From contig NZ_FQVI01000014.1 of assembly GCF_900129135.1 (NCBI RefSeq), forward strand, positions 1 to 64,000: DNA of 64,000 nt. Direction: 5' to 3'. Each line of letters opens with the position of its first letter. Positions within the stretch are counted from its first letter, which is position 1. Positions 1 to 8,648 of this stretch are shown one piece after another. The position numbers and the translations under genes were made by a program. The notes under the pieces are model-generated. The model was not told where the DNA came from and did no database searches. It saw only the letters and a program-made list of their open reading frames with translations. This stretch comes from Lactonifactor longoviformis DSM 17459. GTDB taxonomy: Bacteria; Bacillota; Clostridia; Lachnospirales; Lachnospiraceae.

Positions 1-2
1 CG

Positions 3-452
3 GAAGTATGGGCAAAGGGCGGCGAAGGCGGAATGGCCCTGGCAGAAGAGGTAGTGAAGCTGGTGGAAGAGCCCAACGACTTTACCTTCTCCTACACGGA
101 CGACATGACCATCGAAGAGAAATTAAATGCCATCGTAACCAAGATATATCACGGAGACGGTGTAGTGCTTACCCCGAATGCCAAGAAACAGGCAAAACAG
201 CTGACGGAGCTTGGATTCGGCAAATGCCCGATCTGTGTGGCAAAGACCCAGTACAGCTTCTCAGACAATGAGAAATTGCTGGGAGCCCCCAAGGGATTTG
301 AGGTAACCATCCGTAACCTGAAGATTTCTGCAGGCGCAGGATTCATCGTAGCATTATCCGGAGACATCATGACCATGCCGGGACTTCCGAAAGTACCGGC
401 TGCTGAGAAGATTGATGTGGATGAGACAGGTAAGATTTCCGGACTGTTCTAA
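3..452 (+). CDS. fhs: Formate--tetrahydrofolate ligase, C-terminal part
   Basis: Partial gene: the window opens inside it and the true start lies upstream; the open frame runs from base 3 to a TAA at 450-452. The visible 149 residues match the C-terminus of formyltetrahydrofolate synthetase, including the stretch around [17 protein letters not shown] and the tail [22 protein letters not shown]. The enzyme joins formate to THF using ATP, giving 10-formyl-THF for purines, fMet and, in acetogens, the methyl branch of the Wood-Ljungdahl pathway. It lies 71 bases before a formate/nitrite channel gene, which fits formate import feeding the ligase. Identification is firm; the acetogenic role is inference. 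Confidence 0.96.
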   Translation, partial: EVWAKGGEGGMALAEEVVKLVEEPNDFTFSYTDDMTIEEKLNAIVTKIYHGDGVVLTPNAKKQAKQLTELGFGKCPICVAKTQYSFSDNEKLLGAPKGFEVTIRNLKISAGAGFIVALSGDIMTMPGLPKVPAAEKIDVDETGKISGLF

Positions 453-472
453 ATTAAAGAATTTGATCTGGG

Positions 473-498
473 ACGGAGGAAAGAATTCTTTCCTCCGT
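473..498 (+). terminator. Perfect 26-bp palindrome between fhs and the formate channel gene
   Basis: The 13-base arm ACGGAGGAAAGAA is followed at once by its exact complement TTCTTTCCTCCGT. The following bases (CTTATCTCC) are pyrimidine-rich but not a true U-run, so it is a weak terminator or a stability hairpin that sets different levels for the two genes. It sits directly upstream of the ribosome site of the next gene. Confidence 0.5.
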
Positions 499-523
499 CT
501 CTTATCTCCAGAGGAGGATGAAT

Positions 524-1291
524 ATGTTTAAAGATGAATTTGCGGCAGTTTGCAATGCCGGTAAGAATAAGTTAGGATTGTTAGAAAAGAATCCGCTGGG
601 ATACTTCGTTTCTTCAATGGTAGCGGGTATGTTTATTGCTTTTGGAAGTTTTGTCACATTTACACTGGGTGCAGGCCTGGCGGCGGCTGAGTCACCGTAT
701 GTAAAGATGATCCAGTCTATTGCATTTGCAGCAGCCCTCAGTCTGGTAGTGGCAGCAGGTGCAGAGCTGTTTACAGGCAACAACTTTGTGATGAGTTCTG
801 CTTCCTTTAACAAGATGATTTCCTGGGGAAAGACAGTAAAGCTGTGGGTTGTCTGTTATATCGGAAACCTGGTAGGTTCCTGGCTTTCTGTCCTGGTATT
901 TCAGCTGACGGGAGTTCCCAATGGCGCTGTGGGTGAATACTTCGCGGGTGTAGCAGCCACGAAGATGGCACTTACACCAATGCAGATGCTTACAAGAGGG
1001 ATTCTTTGTAATATTTTGGTGTGTCTGGCTGTATGGTGCAGTATTAAAATGAAGTCTGAGTCAGGAAAGCTTATCATGGTATTCTGGTGTATCTTTGTTT
1101 TCATGGTGACGAGCTGTGAGCATAGTGTTGCCAATATGAGTATTATGGGAGTAGGCCTTCTGAATCCCGGAACTGCTTCTGTAAGTGTGGGAGCGTATTG
1201 CCTGAACTTACTGCTTGTTACCATAGGAAATATTATAGGCGGCGCCATATTTGTGGCCTTGCCGTACTACATAATCGCAAAAGAAAAATAA
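524..1291 (+). CDS. Formate/nitrite transporter (FNT) family channel
   Basis: A 255-residue protein of the FNT family: small pentameric channels that pass formate, nitrite or hydrosulfide. About six hydrophobic segments are visible. The family features include the AELFTGNNF region (around residue 82) and the later SCEHSVANM segment, which carries the central pore histidine. The family is usually 250-280 residues, so it is full length. I prefer the ATG at 524 because AGGAGG at 512-517 lies 6 bases before it; the in-frame ATG at 518 abuts the ribosome site. Its place just after fhs argues for formate as the substrate (focA/fdhC-like), though nitrite cannot be excluded from sequence. Confidence 0.93.
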   Translation: MFKDEFAAVCNAGKNKLGLLEKNPLGYFVSSMVAGMFIAFGSFVTFTLGAGLAAAESPYVKMIQSIAFAAALSLVVAAGAELFTGNNFVMSSASFNKMISWGKTVKLWVVCYIGNLVGSWLSVLVFQLTGVPNGAVGEYFAGVAATKMALTPMQMLTRGILCNILVCLAVWCSIKMKSESGKLIMVFWCIFVFMVTSCEHSVANMSIMGVGLLNPGTASVSVGAYCLNLLLVTIGNIIGGAIFVALPYYIIAKEK

Positions 1292-1304
1292 GGGATTTTG
1301 GTAG

Positions 1305-1347
1305 AGGAAGAATATGCGGTCTGATGCACCGGTATTCTTCCTTTTTT
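1305..1347 (+). terminator. Rho-independent terminator after the FNT gene
   Basis: AGGAAGAATA (1305-1314) pairs with TATTCTTCCT (1333-1342), with an inner CGGT/ACCG pairing (1317-1320 with 1328-1331), and is followed by TTTTTT. It separates the formate genes from the protease gene. Confidence 0.85.
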
Positions 1348-1380
1348 GTGCAGCGGCAAGTCTGGACTGCAAAGCATTAA

Positions 1381-1407
1381 ATAATCACCTTTCACTCCTC
1401 ATACAAT
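1381..1407 (+). promoter_or_regulatory. Candidate sigma-E type sporulation promoter
   Basis: ATA at 1381-1383, 16 bases, then CATACAAT at 1400-1407. This matches the Bacillus/Clostridium mother-cell sigma-E pattern (ATA, 16-18 bases, cATAcanT). No good TTGACA/TATAAT pair was seen in the gap. It sits 26 bases before the start of a Csp-like protease, a family made in the mother cell during sporulation in C. difficile. Inference from pattern only. Confidence 0.5.
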
Positions 1408-1432
1408 GATATAGGACGATGAGGAGGAAGAT

Positions 1433-3175
1433 ATGAACAATCAAAAACTTGAAAACAGTCTTAATTTAGCTCTTGACGCAACGCCGGAGGAGAGAGAAAG
1501 ATCCCCGAATCTGGAAATCGGATATAACCCCTTAGAAAGCACATGGGAAGTAATTGTAAAGTATACAGGAGACATCAGCAGGATAGCCGGCGAGAATGTA
1601 CAGGTAGTCCCTCTTCTGGGGGGATATGCCATTCTTACACTGCCTGAGGCATATATTCAGCGTCTGGCTGAGCTGCCGGAGATTACTTTTATCGGAAAGC
1701 CGAAGCGTTTATTCTTTGCGGTTAATCAGGGGAGAGCAGCTTCCTGTATCAATCCTTTGCAGACGTCCAACTCCCCGCTGGGGCCTGCCCTTATGGGAAG
1801 AGGCGTTATCGTGGCCTGTGTGGATTCGGGAATTGACTACGCCCATCCTGATTTTTGCAGAGAGGATGGTACCACAAGGATACTGAGTCTCTGGGATCAA
1901 AGTGTTCCCGGAAATCCCCCGGAGGGATATCTTATCGGAACGGAGTACACGCGGGAACAGATCAACGAAGCTCTCCGCCAGGAAACTCCGGCCGCCCGCT
2001 ATGAGATTGTTCCCAGCCGGGATCTCAGCGGCCACGGCACCGGGGTTATGGGAATTGCCGCGGGAAATGGCCGCGCATCCCAGGGGGCTTACCGGGGAGT
2101 GGCCCCGGAGAGTGATCTTATGGTTGTCAAATTAGGACCTTCCAGACCAGACGGGTTTCCCAGAACCACTGAGCTGATGCAGGGGATTGATTATGTTATC
2201 AGGCGGGGAGCCGCTCTTGGGCGCCCTGTGGCCCTCAACCTAAGCTTTGGGAATAACTACGGCAGCCACAGCGGAGATTCTCTTCTCAGTACCTATATTG
2301 ACAGTGCTGCCGGAATGGGGAAAAATGTAATCTGTGTGGGCACTGGAAATGAGGGAAACCGTGCGCTGCACACGTCAGGGGTTCTGGAGGAAGGGGTTAC
2401 CCAGAATGTGCAGCTGGCCGTAAGCACCTATGAGACGGGCATGAACATTCAGATTTGGAAGTCTTATGTAGACCAGGTGGAGATCGCACTGGTACATCCA
2501 AACGGCCGGATCGTAGGGCCTTTTCAGGAGATTCTGGGACCCCAGCGCTTTACCATAGGAAGCACGGAGATATTGCTGTACTATGGGGAACCGGGTCCCT
2601 ACAGCCTCTCTCAGGAGATCTATATTGAGCTGATACCCAGGGAATCTTATCTTGACAGCGGGGTGTGGGAGTTCAGGCTTCAGCCGTCGAGGATTATTGA
2701 AGGGGAATATCATATGTGGCTGCCCGGAGGAAATGTCCTGAACGAGGGGACCAGATTCTACCTGCCTTCACCCTATACCACTCTGACAATCCCGTCCACT
2801 GCAGGAAAGGTCATAGCGGTAGGGGCCTATGATTCCAGATATCAGTCTTATGCCGACTTTTCCGGCAGAGGGTATACCAGGATGGGCGCAGTAAAGCCAG
2901 ACCTGGCAGCGCCCGGAGTAGACATACAAACCACTGCGGTAGGGGGCGGCTATGACTCCAGGACGGGGACATCGTTTGCCACACCCTTTGTCACAGGCTC
3001 TGCGGCATTAATGATGGAATGGGGAATTGTGAATCAAAATGATCCCTTTTTGTATGGTGAAAAAGTAAAAGCATATCTCAGGAGAGGAGCGAAACATTTG
3101 CTGGGACAGCAGACCTGGCCAAATCCAAGACTGGGGTTTGGTGTGTTATGCCTGCAGGACAGTTTTCCTGTGTAG
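1433..3175 (+). CDS. Subtilisin-like S8 serine protease, Csp (spore germination) type
   Basis: A 580-residue subtilase without a signal peptide. The catalytic triad is visible: Asp131 in ACVDSGID, His201 in SGHGTG, Ser514 in GTSFATP; Asn306 in GTGNEG is the likely oxyanion-hole residue. An insert of about 150 residues (roughly 320-455) between Asn and Ser is the jelly-roll domain typical of clostridial Csp proteases. Those proteases process or sense germination signals and activate the cortex hydrolase SleC. Because the triad is complete, this copy resembles active CspB rather than pseudo-protease CspC. It stands alone, with GAGGAGG at 1421-1427 before the ATG and a sigma-E-like promoter upstream. 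Family assignment is firm; the germination role is inferred. Confidence 0.88.
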   Translation: MNNQKLENSLNLALDATPEERERSPNLEIGYNPLESTWEVIVKYTGDISRIAGENVQVVPLLGGYAILTLPEAYIQRLAELPEITFIGKPKRLFFAVNQGRAASCINPLQTSNSPLGPALMGRGVIVACVDSGIDYAHPDFCREDGTTRILSLWDQSVPGNPPEGYLIGTEYTREQINEALRQETPAARYEIVPSRDLSGHGTGVMGIAAGNGRASQGAYRGVAPESDLMVVKLGPSRPDGFPRTTELMQGIDYVIRRGAALGRPVALNLSFGNNYGSHSGDSLLSTYIDSAAGMGKNVICVGTGNEGNRALHTSGVLEEGVTQNVQLAVSTYETGMNIQIWKSYVDQVEIALVHPNGRIVGPFQEILGPQRFTIGSTEILLYYGEPGPYSLSQEIYIELIPRESYLDSGVWEFRLQPSRIIEGEYHMWLPGGNVLNEGTRFYLPSPYTTLTIPSTAGKVIAVGAYDSRYQSYADFSGRGYTRMGAVKPDLAAPGVDIQTTAVGGGYDSRTGTSFATPFVTGSAALMMEWGIVNQNDPFLYGEKVKAYLRRGAKHLLGQQTWPNPRLGFGVLCLQDSFPV

Positions 3176-3268
3176 AACTTCTTGTAAGAAACCCGCCTTT
3201 TTGCTAGAATAAAGGCAGCGGCCAAAGAATCTGACCGTAAGAAGCTGCGGGAAGAAGAAGGAGATACT

Positions 3269-5002
3269 ATGAGTAAAATATTGAAGAAACTGACGGCTTA
3301 TTACAAGCCGTATAAGGGACTGTTCTTTTCGGATCTGTTTTTTGCCATTATTGGGGCGGCAATTACCCTCATAATACCGCTGCTGGTAAGGTATATTACT
3401 AATCAAGTGATTTATATGGATGCCCGGGCGGCGTTCCGTATGATTATACAGCTGGGAGTCTTTATGATACTTCTGGTTTTGGTGGAAGCCTTCTGTAATT
3501 TTTATATCGCTTACTACGGCCACATTATGGGGGCTAAAATAGAGCGGGATATGAGAAATGAGATTTTCGGTCATTACCAGAAGCTGTCATTTGCCTTCTA
3601 TGACAACCAGAAGGTTGGGCACCTGCTCTCCCGGATTACCAGTGATTTGTTTGACATCAGTGAACTTCTGCATCACGGGCCCGAGGATCTGGTAATCTCG
3701 GTGATTAAGTTTGTGGGCGCCTTTGGGATTCTGCTGTTCATCAATCCCAAACTGGCAGCGGTGGCATTCTTCTTTGTTCCGTTCCTGGTCATCTATGCCG
3801 TCTATTTTAATAAGAAAATGAAGCATGCGTTCAGGGAGAACCGGGCCAGAATAGCGGATATCAATACACAGATCGAAGACAGCCTGTCCGGAATCCGGGT
3901 CGTCAAGTCTTTTGGGAATGAAAGTGTGGAGATGAAAAAGTTTTCCCGGGGGAATGAGCGGTTCGTTGACTCTAAGAGGAAAAGCTACCAGTATATGGGG
4001 GCTTACAATTCCGGCATGGGGGCATTTACAACTCTGATTACCATTGGGGTTTTGATTGCAGGTGCAGTGTTTATCACAAAAGGACAGCTGGCGGTGGCGG
4101 ACTTGGTTACCTTTCTGCTGTACATAAATAATTTCACGGATCCGGTAAAAAAACTGATTACATTCACTGAGCAGTTCCAGAACGGCTACAGCGGCTATTC
4201 CCGTTTCCTGGAGATTATGGCCATTGCGCCGGATATTAAAGATGCCCCTGATGCGGCAGCTCTCACGAAGGTAAGAGGTGACATTGGTTTTGACAATGTA
4301 ACCTTCCGTTACGAAGAGAACCAGGAGGATGTCCTCCGGCATGTCAATCTTCAGGTTAAGGCAGGGGAGTATGTGGCGCTGGTGGGAAGCTCCGGTGCGG
4401 GAAAAACAACGCTGTGCAGCCTGATTCCCAGGTTTTATGATGTATCGGAAGGGTCTGTCACCCTTGACGGAGTAGATGTCAGGAAGCTCCGGCTGAAGGA
4501 ACTCAGAAATCAGATAGGCATTGTCCAGCAGGATGTTTATCTGTTTGCAGGCACCATTATGGAAAATATCCGCTATGGAAAACCGGACGCAACTGATGAA
4601 GAGGTCATTCGGGCGGCAAGAGCTGCCAATGCCCATGAGTTTATCATGAATATGGAGGAAAATTATAATACGGATATTGGCCAGCGGGGAGTCAAGCTCT
4701 CCGGGGGACAAAAGCAGAGGATTTCTATTGCAAGAGTGTTTCTGAAGAATCCGCCTATTCTGATCTTTGACGAGGCTACCTCAGCGTTAGACAACGAGAG
4801 TGAGAAGATTGTACAGGAATCCCTGGAGTCATTGGCAAAAGACAGGACTACCTTTGTAATTGCACACCGGCTGTCTACCATTCGAAGGGCAGAGAGAATT
4901 CTGGTTCTCACAGACGACGGAATTGCCGAGGAAGGAACTCATGAGCAGCTGATGAAACAAGGCGGGCTTTATGCCAGTTTGTATGAGATGTCATTTAGTT
5001 AG
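3269..5002 (+). CDS. ABC transporter, fused permease and ATPase
   Basis: A 577-residue half-transporter of the MsbA/LmrA/MDR type. Residues about 1-310 form the six-helix transmembrane domain. The C-terminal ATPase carries Walker A GSSGAGKTT (about 372-380), signature LSGGQKQR (about 477), Walker B ILIFDEATSALD (about 496) and the H-loop FVIAHRLST. Length is normal for the family and it should work as a homodimer exporting lipids, drugs or peptides; the substrate cannot be told from sequence. AAGGAG at 3258-3263 supports the ATG at 3269. No partner half-transporter is adjacent. Confidence 0.92.
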   Translation: MSKILKKLTAYYKPYKGLFFSDLFFAIIGAAITLIIPLLVRYITNQVIYMDARAAFRMIIQLGVFMILLVLVEAFCNFYIAYYGHIMGAKIERDMRNEIFGHYQKLSFAFYDNQKVGHLLSRITSDLFDISELLHHGPEDLVISVIKFVGAFGILLFINPKLAAVAFFFVPFLVIYAVYFNKKMKHAFRENRARIADINTQIEDSLSGIRVVKSFGNESVEMKKFSRGNERFVDSKRKSYQYMGAYNSGMGAFTTLITIGVLIAGAVFITKGQLAVADLVTFLLYINNFTDPVKKLITFTEQFQNGYSGYSRFLEIMAIAPDIKDAPDAAALTKVRGDIGFDNVTFRYEENQEDVLRHVNLQVKAGEYVALVGSSGAGKTTLCSLIPRFYDVSEGSVTLDGVDVRKLRLKELRNQIGIVQQDVYLFAGTIMENIRYGKPDATDEEVIRAARAANAHEFIMNMEENYNTDIGQRGVKLSGGQKQRISIARVFLKNPPILIFDEATSALDNESEKIVQESLESLAKDRTTFVIAHRLSTIRRAERILVLTDDGIAEEGTHEQLMKQGGLYASLYEMSFS

Positions 5003-5111
5003 GCATAAATCCGCAAATAATTATTGACGATGCAACAAAAAAGAGAGAACAGAACACCCTTTTACTAGAGGATAGAACGGATAGTTCTATAGGGCGAAGG
5101 GAGTGAGGCGT

Positions 5112-6167
5112 ATGGCAAAGAAAGCTAGATGGATATCTGTCTATTCGGCTGCACATTTTGCAGTGGACTTTGCCTGCGCCTTTTTTATGTTTTCCAGGTT
5201 TCATCAGGAGGTTAACTGGTATCTTCTGATGCTGATCTATAATTTCTGTGCGTTTGCCATGCAGATGCCCCTGGGCTTGGGAGCAGATTGTATAGGGAGG
5301 GAGCGGATAGTTACGGTAATCGGGTGTATTCTTACTGCGTGCGCTTTTGGCTTGGGGGAATGGCCTGTTCCGGCTGTAATCGGTTTGGGCCTGGGAAATG
5401 CCTGCTTTCATGTGGGAGGGGGATGGGACGTCCTGAAGCACGCAGAGGGAAAGGACAGTATGCTGGGAGTTTTTATAGCACCGGGAGCCCTGGGGATTTA
5501 TCTTGGAACGTTAATTGGTAAGAAAAGCGGGGATATGTCAGGCGGTTTTGCGGCGGCAGTGGCTTTTGCACTCTTTGTATCAGCTGTACTTTTATACCGG
5601 TTGAGGTACGGGGGAAGGGAGACAGCAGCAGCTGACGGCCATAGGGACAAGGGCAGGAAAACTTTATGCGGCACAAATTTACTGGGAATTACTTGCCTCT
5701 TTCTGACCGTATGTCTCCGATCTTATATGGGCTTAATTCAGAACTTTCCGTGGAAAGAGGAAGGGTACTGGGGGATGATACTTGTTTTTGCCCTTGTATT
5801 TGGTAAGGCTGCAGGGGGAGTTCTGGCGGACTGGGCGGGGGACAGACGGACGGCGGTGTGTTCTTTGGGGCTTGCAGGGATACTATATTGCCTGTCCGGA
5901 AATCCATTGGCAGGGGCGGCGGCCGTCCTGCTCTTTAACATGACCATGCCTGTCACACTGGGGGCGCTTACAAGAATGCTTCCGAAGACAAAAGGATTTG
6001 CTTTTGGGACACTGTCATTTGCCCTGTTTTTGGGATATCTGCCGTCCTATTCCGGGTATGGCCCAGAGATGCCGGAGGCAGGAGTGTACGTCTGGATATG
6101 CCTGATCTCCGGACTTCTGATCTGGAATGGCCTGGGAAAGGCGGTGAACGCATGGGAGAGTGGATGA
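5112..6167 (+). CDS. MFS-like integral membrane protein of unknown substrate
   Basis: A 351-residue, strongly hydrophobic protein with about ten predicted membrane segments. The first 30 residues (KKARWISVYSAAHFAVDFAC) and the segment LGLGADCIGRER resemble the first helix and helix 2-3 loop of major facilitator transporters, but it is shorter than the usual 400 or so residues. The ATG at 5112 is chosen because AAGGGAG lies about 9 bases before it; an in-frame GTG at 5103 is too close to that site. It overlaps the next gene through an ATGA junction, so the two are probably translated together. Function unknown. Confidence 0.6.
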   Translation: MAKKARWISVYSAAHFAVDFACAFFMFSRFHQEVNWYLLMLIYNFCAFAMQMPLGLGADCIGRERIVTVIGCILTACAFGLGEWPVPAVIGLGLGNACFHVGGGWDVLKHAEGKDSMLGVFIAPGALGIYLGTLIGKKSGDMSGGFAAAVAFALFVSAVLLYRLRYGGRETAAADGHRDKGRKTLCGTNLLGITCLFLTVCLRSYMGLIQNFPWKEEGYWGMILVFALVFGKAAGGVLADWAGDRRTAVCSLGLAGILYCLSGNPLAGAAAVLLFNMTMPVTLGALTRMLPKTKGFAFGTLSFALFLGYLPSYSGYGPEMPEAGVYVWICLISGLLIWNGLGKAVNAWESG

Positions 6168-6499
6168 TACCGGTATTCGCAAAGTCCTTGCTGCTGACTT
6201 TGCTGCTGGAGGAGATTTTTGCGGGGGTGTGGCATGTAAGCCGTAAAGACTTATGCCTGGTTTTCCTGGTGAATGTGCTGACAAATCCCCCTGTGGTATT
6301 CGTATATTATATGGCTGTATGGAAGGCCTGGCATCCGCTGTGGCTGATAATACTGCTATTGGAGGGCCTGGCAGTAATGGCAGAGGCACTTTATTATAAA
6401 AAATATGCAGAGCGAATAAAATATCCTTTGCTTTTTTCCTTTGCCGCTAATTTATTTTCCTATTCTGCAGGGAAACTGGCAGTATTTTTGCTGCGGTAG
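6164..6499 (+). CDS. Small hydrophobic membrane protein, unknown
   Basis: A 111-residue protein with three to four hydrophobic helices; I recognise no family. I place the start at the ATG at 6164, which shares ATGA with the stop of the preceding gene and has GGAG at 6155-6158, 5 bases ahead; an in-frame ATG at 6152 would add four residues. The middle (SRKDLCLVFLVNVLTNPPVVFVYY) and a later glutamate in LLLEGLAVMAEALYY are the most distinctive parts. It lies between the MFS-like gene and an exported protein gene, and may form a membrane unit with them. Confidence 0.55.
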   Translation: MIPVFAKSLLLTLLLEEIFAGVWHVSRKDLCLVFLVNVLTNPPVVFVYYMAVWKAWHPLWLIILLLEGLAVMAEALYYKKYAERIKYPLLFSFAANLFSYSAGKLAVFLLR

Positions 6500-6526
6500 G
6501 ATAACGTTAGAAAAGGGGGACTGATT

Positions 6527-7354
6527 GTGAATATACTAAGAAAGTGTTATATGGCATTTCTGGGCGCAGTAGTTATGTTACTTCTGCCCTGCAGGACAGT
6601 TACGGGGGATTCAATAGCAGAACCTGACTATTCATTCTACGGAAAACACAGAAGTCAGATAAAACCAATAAACCGTATGTTTGAAGCAAACGGCAGCGGA
6701 GGAAGAGCAGATATTTACGAAGAACCGGGGGAGGAAGAGCCGGTAATAAAGATGGACAACGGCTCTGTCTTTTGTGTGATTCATATGTACACTGATAAAA
6801 AGGGGGACAAATGGGGCAGCCTGCTGTACGATGTACAGGGCAACGATACTGCCAGGACGCAGTTTTATACAGGAGATTATTTAGGCTGGGTGAAGATGGA
6901 AGACCTTTTGGTAAGGTATGATGAAATATCATTTCGGGAAGAGTTCGGGAAACAATTTCAGAAATATGCTGGGGAGCTCGACGGATATCAGGCGGAGCAC
7001 CAGACATTATACTTCTGGGAGTATCCGGGCTCAGAATATAAGCAGGAATGGCAGATTCAGGAGGAGGCCGGGGACTGGAACATTCAGGAGACCTATAGAG
7101 ATGATGCCGGCAGCCTGTGGGGGTATTCGGATTATCTGCCGGGGGTTAAGGGGTGGATCTGTATGACGGATCCTGTGAATCCGGATTTGCCTGTGCTGGT
7201 GAGAGAATCCGTTCCGGCATCAGAGGTTGAAGAATATGCTCCGGGCAAACCCAAAAGAGGATATGAATTTATAATTGGAGGCATGATCCTGCTTGTGTCA
7301 CTATTGACAGCAGTAATGATTTTTGTATTTTGGAGGCGGAAAAAGCAGTCCTGA
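6527..7354 (+). CDS. Exported, membrane-anchored protein, possibly SH3-like
   Basis: A 275-residue protein with an N-terminal signal-like helix (residues about 8-25) and a C-terminal helix (about 245-267, IIGGMILLVSLLTAVMIFVF) followed by basic RRKK, giving an outside-facing middle tethered at the C-terminus. The middle repeats a pattern seen in SH3-like wall-binding domains: a YEEPG stretch, then residues ending in GWVKMEDL, and again YPGS...DYLPGVKGWICM. It starts at GTG 6527 with AAGGGGGA 6 bases ahead. It is the last gene of the 5.1-7.4 kb group. The SH3 assignment is a guess; the topology is clear. Confidence 0.55.
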   Translation: MNILRKCYMAFLGAVVMLLLPCRTVTGDSIAEPDYSFYGKHRSQIKPINRMFEANGSGGRADIYEEPGEEEPVIKMDNGSVFCVIHMYTDKKGDKWGSLLYDVQGNDTARTQFYTGDYLGWVKMEDLLVRYDEISFREEFGKQFQKYAGELDGYQAEHQTLYFWEYPGSEYKQEWQIQEEAGDWNIQETYRDDAGSLWGYSDYLPGVKGWICMTDPVNPDLPVLVRESVPASEVEEYAPGKPKRGYEFIIGGMILLVSLLTAVMIFVFWRRKKQS

Positions 7355-7376
7355 ACGAGATTTTAACAGGGGATTC

Positions 7377-7405
7377 TTGTGTTTTTTCCAGATTGTTAGT
7401 ATAAT
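7377..7405 (+). promoter_or_regulatory. Sigma-A promoter for the aminotransferase genes
   Basis: TTGTGT (7377-7382), 17 bases, TATAAT (7400-7405). An inverted repeat AGTATC-GCATT-GATACT (7410-7426) lies just at the expected transcription start and could be an operator or a 5' hairpin. Confidence 0.65.
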
Positions 7406-7448
7406 GAACAGTATCGCATTGATACTTTAAAGAAGGGAAGTAGGAAAG

Positions 7449-8633
7449 ATGATAGCAGATAAAATGGTGAATTTTGTAAAAAACAGTTCGGCCATCCGCG
7501 CCATGTTTGAAGAAGGAAAAATTATGGCTGAGAAATACGGGGCTGAGAATGTATATGATTTCAGTCTGGGAAACCCAAATGTGCCGGCTCCCGCAGAGGT
7601 AAAAGACGCTATAATTGACATTTTAGACAATGAAGATCCGGTAGTGGTACACGGGTATATGAATAATTCCGGGTATGAAGATGTGAGGGCTGCCATCGCA
7701 GGTTCTCTGAACCGCAAGTTCGGGACGGCTTTCCGGGAGGAGAATATTCTCATGACTGTGGGGGCTGCCGGAGGCATGAATGTGATCTTTAAAACGCTTT
7801 TAAATCCGGGAGATGAGGTAATGGTATTTGCTCCTTATTTCGGGGAGTACAGAAGCTATGCCGCAAACTATGACGGAGTGCTGGTAGAAGTGTCTCCTGA
7901 CACAGAGACATTCCAGCCGAACCTGGAGGAATTCCGCGGGAAAATTACCCGGCGTACAAAGGCCGTAATAGTGAATTCGCCCAATAATCCCACGGGAGTG
8001 GTATATTCCGAAGATACCATTCACAAGCTTGCAGATATCCTGAGAGAGAAGCAGAAAGAATTCGGCACAGAGATATATCTTATTTCGGACGAGCCTTATC
8101 GAGAATTGGCTTATGATGGCGTACAGGTGCCTTATCTGACAAAATACTATGAGAACACAATTGTAGGGTATTCTTACAGCAAATCCCTGTCTCTCCCGGG
8201 AGAGCGCATCGGCTACCTGGTGATTCCGGATGAAGTGGCTGACAGCCGGGATGTAATTGCTGCTGCAAACGTTGCCAACCGTATCCTGGGATATGTAAAT
8301 GCCCCTTCCCTCATGCAGAAGGTAGTGGCAAGATGCCTGGATGCGGAGGTAGACGTTCCGGCATATAATAAAAACCGGGAGGCTTTGTACGGAGGCCTGA
8401 AAAAGCTGGGATTCCAGTGTATCAAGCCAGAGGGAGCCTTTTATCTGTTTGTCAAATCTCCTGTTGCGGATGAAAAAGTGTTCTGTGATGCGGCGAAGAA
8501 ACATCACATCTTAATTGTACCAGGGTCATCTTTCGCATGCCCGGGCTATGTGCGCATTGCATATTGTGTTTCTTATGAAACCATTATGAATTCTATGCCG
8601 GGCTTTGAAGCTTTGGCAAAGGAATTTCTGTAA
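7449..8633 (+). CDS. PLP-dependent aminotransferase (fold type I, class I/II)
   Basis: A 394-residue aminotransferase of the AspC family. The PLP-binding lysine is Lys245 in YSYSKSLSLPGERIGY; NSPNNPTG and ISDEPYRE are the usual cofactor and aspartate motifs, and the late RIAYC arginine would bind the substrate carboxylate. It most likely transfers the amino group from aspartate or an aromatic amino acid to 2-oxoglutarate. The next gene, a second aminotransferase, starts 15 bases later, so the two are probably cotranscribed. Substrate preference cannot be settled from sequence. Confidence 0.88.
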   Translation: MIADKMVNFVKNSSAIRAMFEEGKIMAEKYGAENVYDFSLGNPNVPAPAEVKDAIIDILDNEDPVVVHGYMNNSGYEDVRAAIAGSLNRKFGTAFREENILMTVGAAGGMNVIFKTLLNPGDEVMVFAPYFGEYRSYAANYDGVLVEVSPDTETFQPNLEEFRGKITRRTKAVIVNSPNNPTGVVYSEDTIHKLADILREKQKEFGTEIYLISDEPYRELAYDGVQVPYLTKYYENTIVGYSYSKSLSLPGERIGYLVIPDEVADSRDVIAAANVANRILGYVNAPSLMQKVVARCLDAEVDVPAYNKNREALYGGLKKLGFQCIKPEGAFYLFVKSPVADEKVFCDAAKKHHILIVPGSSFACPGYVRIAYCVSYETIMNSMPGFEALAKEFL

Positions 8634-8648
8634 TACTTGGAGGATATT

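Noticed and set aside
3587-4711. Long minus-strand reading frame (374 codons) opposite the ABC transporter
   Set aside because: It lies wholly opposite a gene with clear motifs, has no ribosome site, and its translation has no fold-like pattern; it is a shadow.
7800-8507. Minus-strand frame (235 codons) opposite the first aminotransferase
   Set aside because: Shadow of a well-supported gene; no start signal or family features.
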